From Hericium rajendrae (taxonomy: Eukaryota; Basidiomycota; Agaricomycetes; Russulales; Hericiaceae), in contig CM065886.1 of NCBI GenBank assembly GCA_033439255.1, positions 620,001 to 684,000 on the forward strand: a stretch of 64,000 nt of DNA. The letters are read 5' to 3'. A program made the translations under genes and the position numbers. Every line of letters starts with the position of its first letter. Positions within the stretch are counted from its first letter, which is position 1. The notes beneath the pieces were generated by a model. The model did not search any database, was not told the origin of the DNA, and saw only the letters and a list, made by a program, of their open reading frames with translations. Below, piece after piece: positions 8,413 through 19,409 of this stretch.

Positions 8413-10432
8413 GCCATGTCATATATCCCAAGACATGTATTATTTTTAAGTCGAGTATGATGAGTTCTACGTGTTTACTAAGAAGTCGACGCCCGTTGTG
8501 CTCAGTGTGAGCAGCTTGTCTAGACATACGACGCGTATGTGGGCAGCGCACCCAGAGATAGGTAGTTCATTGGTGGAAAGAGACCGCATGGTCAATGCAG
8601 GCGGCACAAGGTCCATCGCGGATGTCACAAATGCGGAGGTATGCATGCTCCCCCCCGAACACCTGCAGACGTGTGAGGAGCTGTGGGCCGCATTCGGCGT
8701 CCAGGTCATGCACGCGCCGACGGACGGTACTGCGCCACCGCTGCCGCCCTGGCCTGCTCTCCTGCGCGACCACCGGCCCATTGTGCCTGTTGCGCCGCCC
8801 ACTACTGCCACCCGCTCTTCGTCCCTCCTACCTCACGCCATGCTGTATCCAGGTTCTACTCGCGGTCCTCCTTGTCTGCAGTGCACGTGTATGAGCTTGA
8901 TGTTGAGCGGGCACAGGAAGACGAGCATGCCCTAGGCCGCTTGGTGGTATTGGTATGTCGAAGTCGACAGCCGTGGGGGGTCGACATGGCGCTACTGCTT
9001 TCAGTGGCAGGCATTCGGTGCGGTGGGGGTAGTGATGCACAGGGTGGTCGTCGCGGACGAACGCGCTGTGACATACTGCCGTGACGAGTCTTGACGGCGA
9101 CGCGCAGTTGGTGGGGGTGATGACAAGCGCAGGCACGTCAAGGTCGAGCACAGGGTCGTACGACGACGCAAAGCCTGCCGTGCTGCTCGCGCGTGGCCCG
9201 CAGGTGGTGCAGCGGGTAAGTCTCCGAGACGATGGGCTGGGGCTTCGGCGTGAAGCAGTGCGAGCTCGCACACAGAAGGGGCGGGGGGCCCGCGCAGCTC
9301 GGCGGCAGTGTATGCCTACCTGACGCACGGCGCAGCGGGCTGAGCGACGCGCCGGACGGCGGGGTGCGCTACACAGGGCTGCGCCTGCAGGATGTGGGGA
9401 ACGGCTGGCGCTGCTTCGTGGGCGAGCTGCTGTGGTACTGCTCCACCTTGTCGGTGAAGGCTGCTGCAGCAGGCGAGGGCGACACGGAGATGGAGGGTGG
9501 GCCACTGGCTTGCCAAGGTCGTCAGCAGACTTGGACCGGGGCTCGCGCAAGAGTGCGCGGAGGTCGCCGAGCGGCGAGACCTTGGGCTCGCACCCCATCT
9601 CGAGGTGACAGACGAGCTGGTGCTCGAGCGTGGCTCAGACGTGCCGCAGCTGGGCGAGGAGCACGAGCTGAATGGGTTTCTAGAGAACCATTTGGCGGGC
9701 TTCGAGAGGAGCGGTGAGAAGCCGGATGGACAGGCAGAGTGCGGGAATGCAGTGGTGGATGTGCTTAGGGATGGAATGGGCAGGCCGCGCGTATTGTACG
9801 GGCCGAGGTTGATGGAGCACGGGGTGTTTGGCTGGCGGCAGGGCGGCGTTGGTGCTTTCCATGGCTAATGGTTTTCAGGGAGTGGTGGTAAAATGAATAG
9901 ATTGGTGTGATGATGGGATACAGCCGTACGGCAGTGAGCGTGTGCAGCGACATCATGATAGATGCAACATGATGCTTACGCCTGATCGCAAGGTGCTAGT
10001 CTCGTCGTGCTTGCCAGATAGACGCAGCGCGCGTGTGAGCGGGACGTAGGCCAGTCGACGCAAAGATGCTCTGATCTAGATGACCCGGCGCCGCAATCAT
10101 TCGAACGCGACGCGAGATTCAAGCCCTTTGAGCGCGGGGTACGTCGAGAAAATGGATGGGAACAGAGCGAATACAACGCAGTTTGCTGGAGCCAGTGTCG
10201 GTGTGGCGCTGCTCCGCCCAAAACAAGAAGCACCGAGCAGACGACGAACAGATGCGTACGGGGGGCTGGTGCGTGACTTGGAATGCTCGGCGGTAGCTGA
10301 GTCGACGTGGGAGGAGGCGAAGAATTGAGCAGGTGGCTGAGCGACTGGGCCTACGCTGTCTTGGGAGTCCGCTCGACATCTTTGTCTTGTGTGGGGTGCT
10401 TCGCCGTGTAGTAGGAGAGAAATGAGGCTATG
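8413..10432. other. GC-rich stretch with ambiguous open frames on both strands
   Basis: Frames such as 8471-8935 (+), 9232-9717 (+), 9497-9868 (+) and 8828-9598 (-) are open, but codon composition does not single out one strand and no motif is recognisable. A short plus-strand peptide at about 8675-8715 (CEELWAAFGVQVMHA) resembles one at about 10733-10775 (YEEACTTFGVEVMRG), and each follows a GT donor-like word, so the two places may be duplicated gene fragments. Confidence 0.3.
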
Positions 10433-10846
10433 AGATGCGTAGCACGTGATCGACGCGTCGGCGTGGGATGCGTCGCGGTGACCTTGGTAATTTATTTGTT
10501 TGTTGCAACGCCGTTGACAGCCGTCAAGAACTCGAACCACCCTGACCTCCACGACGCATTCTCGTTCGCCCTCGCTCCCTCAGGTCGACTTCTTCTCTCG
10601 TCTTCCTCCTTTTCTTCCGCCCTTCCTCCCGCGTGATATACCTGCTGGAAGCAAACTACCTGCGCCCGTCGCTGCTCAGCCAAACAGGTGAGTGCTTCAC
10701 CTCTGGGCGTCTGGGTGGGCCACTCGCGTATGAGGAGGCATGCACCACGTTCGGTGTCGAGGTCATGCGTGGGCTGGCGTACGTCGTGTGTGAGCGGCGT
10801 AGGCAGATGCGCATGCTGCCGGGCGCCGGGCTCGTTATGTGCACAT
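10433..10846. other. No confident gene; possible duplicated gene fragment
   Basis: A plus-strand open frame from about 10,633 includes the FGVEVM peptide that also appears near 8,700. A donor-like GTGAGT at 10687 precedes it. Nothing else is recognisable. Confidence 0.3.
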
Positions 10847-11285
10847 CCCAGGGGTCCGAGTCCTGCCTGGCTCGGCCCTTGGACGGGTCTCACCAGGCCC
10901 CGAAGAGACCATCGAGTGCGATGGCGCAGGCGGGTGCCGCGTCGTGGCATGGCCATTCGATGTCGGCCGCATCGACCCATTCAGCGCGCGCCCAGGGGTC
11001 TGAGTCCCCAACCCGCTCGAACCTTGGACAGGTCTCGCCAGGCCCCGAAGAGACTGTCGAGTGGGACGGCGCATGCGGGTGTCATGTCGCGGCGCAGACA
11101 TTCGACGTTGGCCGCGTCGACCGATTCAGCACGCGCCTGGGGGTCTGAGTCCCCACCCCGCTCGACCCTTGGACGAGTCTCGCCAGGCCCCGAAGAGATT
11201 GTCGAGCAGGGCGGCGCGCGTGGGTATCACTGCACTGGACGGCGAGCCGACGATGGCTGCGTGGACCCATTCAACGCCCCGCCCA
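10847..11285 (+). repeat. Three-copy 144-145-bp tandem repeat
   Basis: Copies start at 10847, 10991 and 11136. Each contains CCCAGGGGTC-like, GGACGGGTCTCACCAGG- and CCCCGAAGAGA-like words and a GTCGACC/CATTCA segment. A related GGGTCTCGCCAAGGCCCCG occurs once at about 14749-14767, inside the element nested in the retrotransposon. Non-coding as far as I can tell. Confidence 0.8.
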
Positions 11286-11357
11286 CGGATTCACGTTATC
11301 TGGGAACTCTGCCTTGGTTAACCACTTGCCCGCAGGTACTTGCCGAAAGTCACTCAC

Positions 11358-11932
11358 TGTGACGCGACGGTCGCAGGTACCGGGAATCCTCACCGTGGCT
11401 AGCGGACGTCGGGGAGCTGAGGTGTATGCGGCCCTCGGGTCTACGCGAGGTGCCCAAGTCAAGTCGAACGAGAAGTCTCAGTTCGGCTCGACGAAGACTC
11501 CTAGGAGAGGGAGGACGAGGCAGGCGGACTCGCCTTGTACCTCGGACGACGGTCGTGAAGGGAAGAGGGATCGAAGCGGTTCACTCACCAAAGTCGGCCT
11601 TTGGCCGAGTTTGTGTTTGTGGGCGCACTTCGACTTCCTCGTTCGGAAGCAAGGCGCGGGCGCTCTATGGAAGCGCACGCGCGGGCGTCGTTCGAGAGGG
11701 AGAAACAAGAAGAAAGGAGATGAGATTCAAAAGAAGGTAATTGACAAGATAAGATTTCTCCCTCTCGGGGGGCTACTCTAAGTACCTACTAAATAAGATT
11801 GGAAGTCCGCAAGATACTGTACAGTAGGTACGACCGGTGTGGCTTGACTACCTAATCGAGTAGGCGGCGCTTCCCGGCCCGGCTGCCTCGAAGGTCCGCG
11901 TCGTCGCGTCGTGTCACGTGGCACCCGTTACA
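11358..11932 (-). repeat. 3' LTR of the gypsy element (575 bp)
   Basis: It begins TGTGAC and ends GTTACA on the plus strand, and is nearly identical to 27043-27616. Preceded by the CTCAC target duplication. The polypurine tract lies immediately inside at 11933-11942. Confidence 0.95.
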
Positions 11933-12227
11933 AAGCCCCCCTAGTCAAGTCGTACCGGTGAAACACTCAAGGAGGCGGGTTCGGTGCGGGAGGAGCGGCG
12001 GACGCAGGCTGAGCAGGTGGAAGAGGGGACGGCGGCTGTGGCAGCGCGAACGAAAGGGAAGGGACGGCAGCCACCACTAGATGTAACCATTTAAGTAAAT
12101 GTATGGTAGTAGCCACCCGACATAAACCTAAATGCCCAGTAAGTTGCCAATAGCAACTCACCGGGCATTTAGCTATATGCACGTTTAGCTAAAGACATCA
12201 CCTAATTAATCTTATCTACGGCACCGC

Positions 12228-12720
12228 ATGGTGCCGCCTCCCGCCTCGGTTGTGTCCGTGTGCTGCCGCCGCCACTGCGCCCACCCGCCCACCTGCTCGC
12301 TGCGCCCGGGCTCGCCCCGTTGCCCGCATGCCTGCTCGCTAAGCACCCGCCCGCCCACCCGGCACCGCACTCACTACGCGCGCACCCGTCCGCCGCGCTC
12401 GCTGAGCACCCGCCCGCCGTGCTCACCACGCGCGCACCCGCCCGCCGTGCTACCACGCGCGCACCCGCCCGCCGCGCTCGCTGAGCACCCGTCCGCCGCG
12501 CTCGCTGAGCACCCGCACACCCGCCCGCCGTGCTCACCACGCGCGCACCCGCCCGCCGCGCTCGCTGAGCACCCAGCCGCCGCGCTCGCTGAGCACCTGC
12601 CGCGCCCGCTCGCTCGTTGCGCACCAGCTCACTGTGCGCCCGCGCGCCTGCTCGCTCGAGGCGCATGCACCCTCCCGCCGCGCCGGCCTGCCTGCTCACA
12701 GCTCCCGCCCGTTCGTTGCG
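12228..12720. repeat. C-rich minisatellite (24-bp GAGCACCCGTCCGCCGCGCT-type units)
   Basis: Repeated CCGCCGCGCTCGCTGAGCAC and CACGCGCGCACCCGCCCGCC words occur. Open frames on both strands follow from composition and I do not regard them as genes. Confidence 0.75.
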
Positions 12721-12888
12721 GGCCCGCTCGCGCACTGCACAGCCGCCATATGCCAGCGACACACGCCGCACACGCGCCATCACCCGCTGCGCTGCTCAGC
12801 GCACGCGGGCCCGCTCGCTGCACAGCCGCCATATGCCAGCGACACACGCCGCACACGCGCCATCACCCGCTGCGCTGCTCAGCGCAGC
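12717..12888 (+). repeat. Direct duplication, ~85 bp, two copies
   Basis: A block from GCGGGCCCGCTCG through CAGCCGCCATATGCCAGCGA and CATCACCCGCTGCGCTGCTC appears at about 12717-12800 and again at about 12804-12888, nearly unchanged. Confidence 0.8.
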
Positions 12889-12889
12889 C

Positions 12890-14300
12890 TGCCCGCCATT
12901 GCTGACACTGCCCGCCGACAGCTGGCGGCGCCTGATGCCCGCTGGCGAGCACGGACTGCTGGCACGATGGGCAGTCCTAGCACGTGGGCGCGAGCGCGGT
13001 GGGGTGGGGCAAGCGTGTGATGCGGGTGGGGGGTGCTGGCAACGGGCCGCAGGGCGATCAACATGGAACGTACCTTGCGAGGGTGCGGACGCACGACGTC
13101 TCCTCGCCGCGCTCGCGTCCCACCCGGTATTCCCGCCCCCACCGCAAGCGTGCGCTGGCTCTAGGACGCACCTGTAAAGAAGCGCATGCGCGCATACTCC
13201 TCGCTTCCGTCGCCACTCCTCCATCCTTCAGCCAAATCCTGCGGCGCGCTCGTCGTCTCCGTGGCTAGCATTGCCTTTGTCGCCGTCGCTGTGTCGTCGC
13301 TGTAGTTGGCGCGCTCGGTCGTGTGCAAAGGGGCGGGAGGTCTTGAGCACACGCGCAGCGTGTTGAGCCGGCGCGTGCGAGAGGCCATAGAGAAGCGCTA
13401 AACGGCGCACGAGAAGTGCCGGGTGGGAGCGCGGGGAATCATGAGCGAGCCTGGAGGGTGGTCGAGGTCGGGATGACGGACGACGGACGACGGAGGAGGA
13501 TAACGTCCTGGGCGGTTGAACATGCCCAGAAAGGCAGTTCGGCAATTGCCGAGGCGCTGTGGCTGAGCCCGAGTAGCCCGAAACTCGAGGAGGAGGAGGA
13601 TCGGGGGAGTATTACGATGAGCTTTACGATTCAATCGGAAGGAAATAGGTAAATTAGATAGTCTACAATGTACATGCCAATCATCGAACTCTTCAACGAA
13701 AGATTAGAGCCAGAATGATAAACATACTAGCGAAGCAGGATCTCAATTGAATTTTGTACAATAGAGTCCTCAATCACCCACATGTCCCGAATCTAGTGAG
13801 GTGAACGTATTCGTATTACTATTATACATGTACTTGCGAAGTTTCAGAATTTTCGGGGAAGAATGAAGACCTTGAGAGCCGGAATATGCCTAAAATCATG
13901 CCGTTCTGTGCACAAAAAAAAACAAAGATAGTCGAGATCTCTCTTATCTGTGTGTGAAATAAACCTCATAAAATAGTATTACACTCAGAAAACATTTATA
14001 CAAGTGCTTATGTCGTCCGATATATATAGAGGGGATGATCTGTTGCAGAATCGCAGCTCGAAAGTGGTGCCCGGCGTGCCCGAGGCTCACTAATCGAGCT
14101 CGCGCAACCCAGCACTAAGAACGAGCGCCCGTAACTTGCGCATGTGCTTATATTGTTTCGTCCACATCTTTTTTCGTACTCATAGATTATGCACCATAGT
14201 TCGTACATAAATCAAAAATAAGGCTCTCAAGGTATGGTAATATTTACGAATTTTATCTCAATTTCGTTGGCCCAAAATCAACTTCGTTCAACGAGCCGGA
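12890..14300. other. Interior of nested element without a supported gene
   Basis: Open frames occur on both strands in the GC-rich first half. 13640-14240 is AT-richer with no gene. Nothing recognisable was found. Confidence 0.4.
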
Positions 14301-14304
14301 CGCC

Positions 14305-14326
14305 CCGTTCGGCAATTGCCGAACGG
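14305..14326. repeat. 22-bp perfect palindrome (core TTCGGCAATTGCCGAA)
   Basis: Both strands read the same from 14305 to 14326. A partial copy, TTCGGCAATTGCCGA, is at about 13538-13552. Found within the nested element. Confidence 0.85.
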
Positions 14327-15074
14327 CGCCACAATCGTGTTCGAGTCGCTTTCTGCTTCCTTCCCTCATCCCTCCACCTCCCCTCGCTGCTTCTCTGCCT
14401 TCCCTGCCTGCTCCTTATCTTCCTCGGGCTCTTGTGCCCCCTGAAGACTTTCTTTTCACTTCTGTCCCTCTCCTCCACCTCCTGTCACCCGCCTGGGCTC
14501 AAAAAGCTCCCACCCGGTTGCCACGTCACCGGTCGGCTCGCACGCGCTCGAGCAGCCCTTCACCTCCATGCAAACATGCCACTTCAACGACGGTCGATCC
14601 AAGCCGATGGCACGGACGACATGCGCGGAGGCCAGGCGGGGCGCGAGATACGTGGCGCGGATAGCAGGTACGTCGCATCACTCCGAGGTTCGGTTTGTAG
14701 CACGCATGGCGTGCAGATGCACACATGCCGCGGGATGCCGTCCAGTAGGGTCTCGCCAAGGCCCCGCAGTCGGCTGAACGTGGCGATGTGAGGTTTCTGC
14801 TGCGTCAACGCGTAGCGTGCACTCTGCGGGCAGCAGCGTACGACGATGCCCTCGCCGCGCCCGCGTCGGACGGGTCGTCATGCACGCCGAGGCACTCCCC
14901 ACTGCGCCAACGTGTAGTGAGGGGGCAGCATCGGCGAATGCGGCGCGGGGACGAATGGCGGGAGTGGACGTCAACGACAGGGGTTGTGCACGAAGAGCGC
15001 GCGCGCACAGCGGGAAGAGAGTGCGGGAGCGGCGGTGAGCACGGCCGGCATGGCTCGTCGAGCACGCAAGAACG

Positions 15075-15650
15075 ATGGCGCACAGTGGCCGGCAGGCGCA
15101 GAGGGCGGCGCACAGCAGCAGGTGCGCACGAACGGTGGCGCGCAGGTGCGGGGGCGGGGGTGGGCGAACGACGGCGCGCAAGCGCAGGGTGGCAGACGAA
15201 CGGCGGCGTGCAGGCGCGAACGGCGGCGCATGCGCGCGAATGGCGGCGCACACGAGCAGGACGGCGGCGACACGCGCAGGACGGCGGCGCACACGCGCAG
15301 GACGGCGACGCACACGCGCAGGACGGCGGCGCGCAGGCGCAGGACGGCGGCGTCTGCGCCGCGCGAACGGCGGCGCACAGGGCAGGACGGCGTGCGAACG
15401 GCGGCGCACGCGCGCGAACGGCTGCGAACGGCGGGGTGCACGCGCGAACGGCGGGATGCACGCGCGGACGGCGGGATGCACGCGCGGACGGCGGGATGCA
15501 CGCGCGGACGGCGGGGTGCACGCGCGGACGGCGGGGTGCACGCGTGGGGCGGCGGGGTGCACGCTTGGGGCGGCGAGCGGGCAGCGACGGCGGCGGGCGG
15601 GCAGCGACGGCGGCGAGCGGGCACGAGCAATGGGGAGCGCGGGCTGCACT
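15075..15650. repeat. G-rich minisatellite, 20-21-bp units
   Basis: Units of the type GGCGGGATGCACGCGCGGAC (20 bp, about 15430-15545) and GACGGCGGCGCACACGCGCAG (21 bp, about 15260-15345) are in tandem. Frames stay open on both strands for composition reasons. Confidence 0.8.
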
Positions 15651-16014
15651 CTTCCCTCTGGCGGGGCCGCAGCACCTGTAGTGGTGGCTGCAATGTGTGC
15701 AGCGAGCATAGCGAGCGCGGCGGTGGCCACGCCGTAGTTGCCGCCAATGCGCGGCATCGCGAGCATGGCCACGCAGCGCGCGGGCCGTAGCGGCGGGATG
15801 TGCGGGAGGACGCGGGAATCCAGCACGGTAGGGGCCCAGCACGGTGTAGCAGGTGCCGAGCGAGCATACTGGTCGGTAAAGTGCCTGTACCCTACTGTAG
15901 ATTTATATAAATGTGTACCTTTAGCTTTATGTCTGATAAGTCACCAGTGATGCCTTACTGGGCATTTAGGTTTATGTCGGGTGGCTAGTACTGTAGATTT
16001 AGCTAAGTGGCTAC

Positions 16015-19000
16015 AGGGTCGACTGCGGCAGCCGCCTCCGGATAGGCATTAACCATCTGGTTCGCACTCAGTAGCGAGCCCAAGCTGTCCCCGAGATGGC
16101 GAGCGGAAGTAAGAAGGCCGCGGCAGACCTGGCGGCGCCAAGACGACTCGGGGCGGAACAGAGTGTCGCCGGCAGCGAGCTGGGCGAGGCGCTGCTGAAA
16201 CCAGTGCTCGTTGGCAGTATGCCACTCGCCGGTCCAGGCCGCGGATTGCTCCCAGACGGTGAGTGGTGGCCAAATGCCCCCCAAAGCCATCTGGCCAGTA
16301 AGAGCCGCGGTCTCCGCGTCAGTAGGCAAATCGCCGATGCTGGGCACGGGTAGATCCCACGGGCTTCCGCGGCCCGAGAGCAGCGCAGTGGAGGAGGGCC
16401 CAGAAAGGGCATCCGGGAGCAGGGAAGGCGGCCCGTAATGGAGGGCCAGGCGCCAAGCCAACCCGCCACGCAAGACCCACTGCCGAGCATGGGGCCGACA
16501 AAGGAGGTCGTGCAGCATGCCGAGGTATTGGGGCAGGGAAGGGGCGGGCAACGCGGACCACGCGGTCAGCAAGAAGTCGGCTGCGGGGGCGGGCTCCAGC
16601 GGCGGAGCGGACGAGGCGATGGGGCGAGGCACACGCCAAGTGACCGCGATGCCACACTGGATGAGGCGGCGCAAAAGGTCCTCCAATGGAGCGGAGGGGG
16701 CTACGGACCGCCGAACCGCGACGCGCAGGACGGAGCGCTCCGTGAAGTACAGGGTGCCGCACGCCGTGGCGGCCGGCACGGGTGGGACGACCAGCGGGGC
16801 GGCCGAGTCGCCGACGCCGAGAGGGACGGGATCCTCGGGGTGGACAGGCGCGAGACGCGCAGACAGCGGTGGGGGAGCGACCGGGGCCATGGACGTGGCC
16901 GAGGACGCGGGGACGGCCGGGGATGCAGCGGCCACGGGCGCGACGGTGGCTGGAGAGGGGAGCAACGGCGGGAGGGGGAGCGACCGGAGGGGTAGCGGCG
17001 GCGGGCGCGACAGCGGCCAGAGGGGAAGCGGCGGCGGGCGCGACGGGAGCCGAGTGCACCGCGGGGGTGCGCATGCGCAGCAGGAGGCGAGGCGGGGAAG
17101 AGGAGGAGGCACTTAGCCGGGACAACAATGCGGGCGCGGCAAAGTCGCCACGCACCGTGTCGTTGGCAGGGGACAAGCTGGGATCCAAACGCTGCGCGAG
17201 AGTCGGCGTGGTGATGCGGGCTTCCAGAGAGGAGCCCGAAACGAAGCGGCTGCGAGAGTTGGAAGGGCCGCCGCGGCCGCGAGCGGGCGGGGGTGGACCG
17301 CGTGGGGGGCTGGCACGACGTTGCGGGCGTTTGGCCTGTGACGCGCGCCCGTCCTCCACCGCGGAATCGCTGCGAGGGCGGGACACGGCCGGGCGAGGGG
17401 GCAATAGTGGAATGACACGACGGGGGGCCGCAGGCAGAGTGCTGGGCCCCACACCATCGGGCGACGCGGGCTCGGCGCGGGAGGCCGCGATAGCCGAGGC
17501 GAGAGCGCCATCCCACTCCTCAGACCGGTCGCTGCCAAGGCTGACCATGTCGTCGGGGTCCGGGGAGGGGGAGCGGCGAGCCGGGGCGGGCGCTTTTGCC
17601 TTGCCCTTAGCCGAGGCTGGGAGGGCAGGAGAGGGCGCGCGCGGAGGCGGCGGTGGGCTGGCGGGGTCGACAGCCATAGGGCTGGAACGGGAGGCGGCGG
17701 GCGGGGTGACCGGACTCACGACGTTAGCGACGTGAGGGCCACCAAAGCGCGCCTCCTCCCAATCCTCCTCGTCGCTGTCGAGGACGTCGTCCGTGAAGAA
17801 GGTGGCGAAGCCGTCTGAGGGCCAGTTGAGGGCGAGGCGGTACATGCGCTTAAAGTGGGCGAGCCGGGCGCGACCGACGACGCTTTCGTCGGGGTCGTCC
17901 TCGTTAGCCCGCGCACGCCATTTGTACGCCGACGGCCCCGGACTCGCGGAGCGCGGCGCGGAGACGGCGCTGGAGGCCCGCACTGCGAGGCATTGAGACG
18001 ACTTGGCGGAGCGACGCAGCCGGCAGTTGCGGTCGTGCTGGGCCACGGTAAACGCGTGCCAGTCCTGAGCCTGCCGGCGGCGAGGGTGGAGAAGGGCGAG
18101 GTGGGAAAAGCTGCCATTGTCGAACCGGTGAGCCCAGAAGTAGCGGACCGGGACGTCGTGGCGGAGCAGGACTTCCACGTCGGGGAGGTCGCGCGTGGGC
18201 ACGGCGAGGTCGAGAAGGGTCCCCACAGTGGCCGCGGAGGGGAAGCCCCAGCTTTCGACGGCCGCAATCCAGGCCGTGTCGGGGAGGATGATGTGCCGCC
18301 ACTCGTCCCCAACGTGGAACAGCAGCCAGAAAACATAGCCCCGCCACTCGAGGAGGTCGTCGCGCGCACGGCGAATCACGTCAGAGTGGGCCTCGGGCTC
18401 ACGAAGGATGGGATACGCCCGCCAATCCAGGGGCGTGCGGGGCACGGGAGCGACGGCGAGGAACTCGGAGAGCTGCGTGGCGACTGTAAGGACCTCGGTG
18501 CGGTCACGATCCATAGCCTGGATGCCGGCGCTGTCAATCCGGGCGACACCCGTGCGGAAAGTCACCAGCCAACGGGTGTGGACCCCGGCGTCGTACAGCC
18601 AAGACAGCCGCGTCGAGTCGGAGGGAAGGGGGCGATACCCCAGCCAAGGACGGGCAGGGTCCTGCCAGCGGGGGTAGACGCCATGCGGCTCAACCCAAGT
18701 GACCGGAGGTGGGGCGGATAGCGCGAGCTCGTCGGAAGGGTCGGATGGCGGAGGCTCGAGGTGACAGGCGGGGTCGGGAAAGCGGTCGCCGAATGTGACC
18801 CAGAGCCCGGTGAAACGCGGTGTAGTGAAGGCGGGAAGGTTCTGACCTGCGCAGTTGCGGGGAAGAAAGGAGGCCCCCTCATAGTAGCTACCGCCCGCTG
18901 TGCGCTCCAAGATGCGAAGGGAGAGTGGGTGGAGCGAGTCTTGAAGGGCGAGGGAGAGAGCAGCAGCGAGAGACCGCTCGGCGCGGTCGTCAGGAGAGGC

Positions 19001-19021
19001 GGCATCGAACTCTGGCGCCAT
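16015..19021 (-). other. Retroelement accessory ORF region (function unknown)
   Basis: Downstream of pol on the element's coding strand lies a long coding region. Its N-terminal half is a globular-looking segment beginning MAPEFDAASPDDRAERS, with many Trp and aromatic residues and a DVLDSDEEDWEEA acidic patch. A Pro/Ser/Arg-rich low-complexity linker follows, and then a second globular segment rich in Trp and Leu. I believe extra ORFs of this kind, downstream of integrase, occur in other basidiomycete gypsy elements, but I cannot name a domain. The frame looks broken about once, apart from the nested element at its end. Confidence 0.5.
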
Positions 19022-19302
19022 GGCGGTGCGAAATCGCAGGGCCAGGGCACCGAGAGGCGACGGAAAGAGAAAGAAAGAAAGAGAAAGGCGAAGAGAGGGA
19101 GTGAGCGACGAAAGTCGTCGACGGGGAAGTTAAAAGAATCACGATAAGAAAGTCAAACGCGTTCGGGCGGAGCCTGAAAGTTAAAGCGCCGCCGGGTACG
19201 GCCGAGAGCGCAGAGTCGCGACAATCCCAGGAAATACGGGCCGGCCAGCCGGGAAAAGAGGCCAACGGGCAAAGGGAGCGCGGAAGCCCGAGGGCGCGAA
19301 TA

Positions 19303-19346
19303 AGAAAGATAAATAAAATAAAATAAAATAAAATAAAATAAAAAGC

Positions 19347-19388
<42 letters not shown>
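19303..19388. repeat. (AAAAT)n followed by a 41-bp A run
   Basis: AAAAT units at about 19316-19344 and then 41 consecutive A (19348-19388) lie between the end of pol and the accessory ORF. On the coding strand this is a long T run. It may be a nucleosome-excluding promoter-like tract or the relic of a polyadenylated insertion; run length may also be unreliable in an assembly. Confidence 0.8.
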
Positions 19389-19389
<1 letters not shown>

Positions 19390-19409
19390 CATGGGGGGAA
19401 GGCGGGCGA

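Larger units (their letters stand above)
12083..16014. mobile_element. Nested inverted-repeat element with two GC arrays (non-autonomous)
   Basis: It is bounded by 61-bp terminal inverted repeats (12083-12143 and 15954-16014). The outer 28 bp differ at 8 sites but the inner 33 bp are identical, including AGCCACCCGACATAAACC. A hairpin follows the left repeat (12128-12171). The interior has a C-rich array on the left (12228-12890), a central AT-richer part (13640-14240) and a G-rich array on the right (15075-15650), so the strand composition is mirrored. No transposase is visible. It lies within the accessory region of the gypsy element. No target-site duplication was found, so the superfamily is open. 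Confidence 0.65.

Noticed and set aside
8828-9717. Gene on either strand of the GC-rich stretch
   Set aside because: Frames overlap on both strands, no family motif or convincing intron structure.
14678-15842. Overlapping 298-382-codon ORFs on both strands
   Set aside because: They lie on the minisatellite of the nested element; composition explains the open frames.
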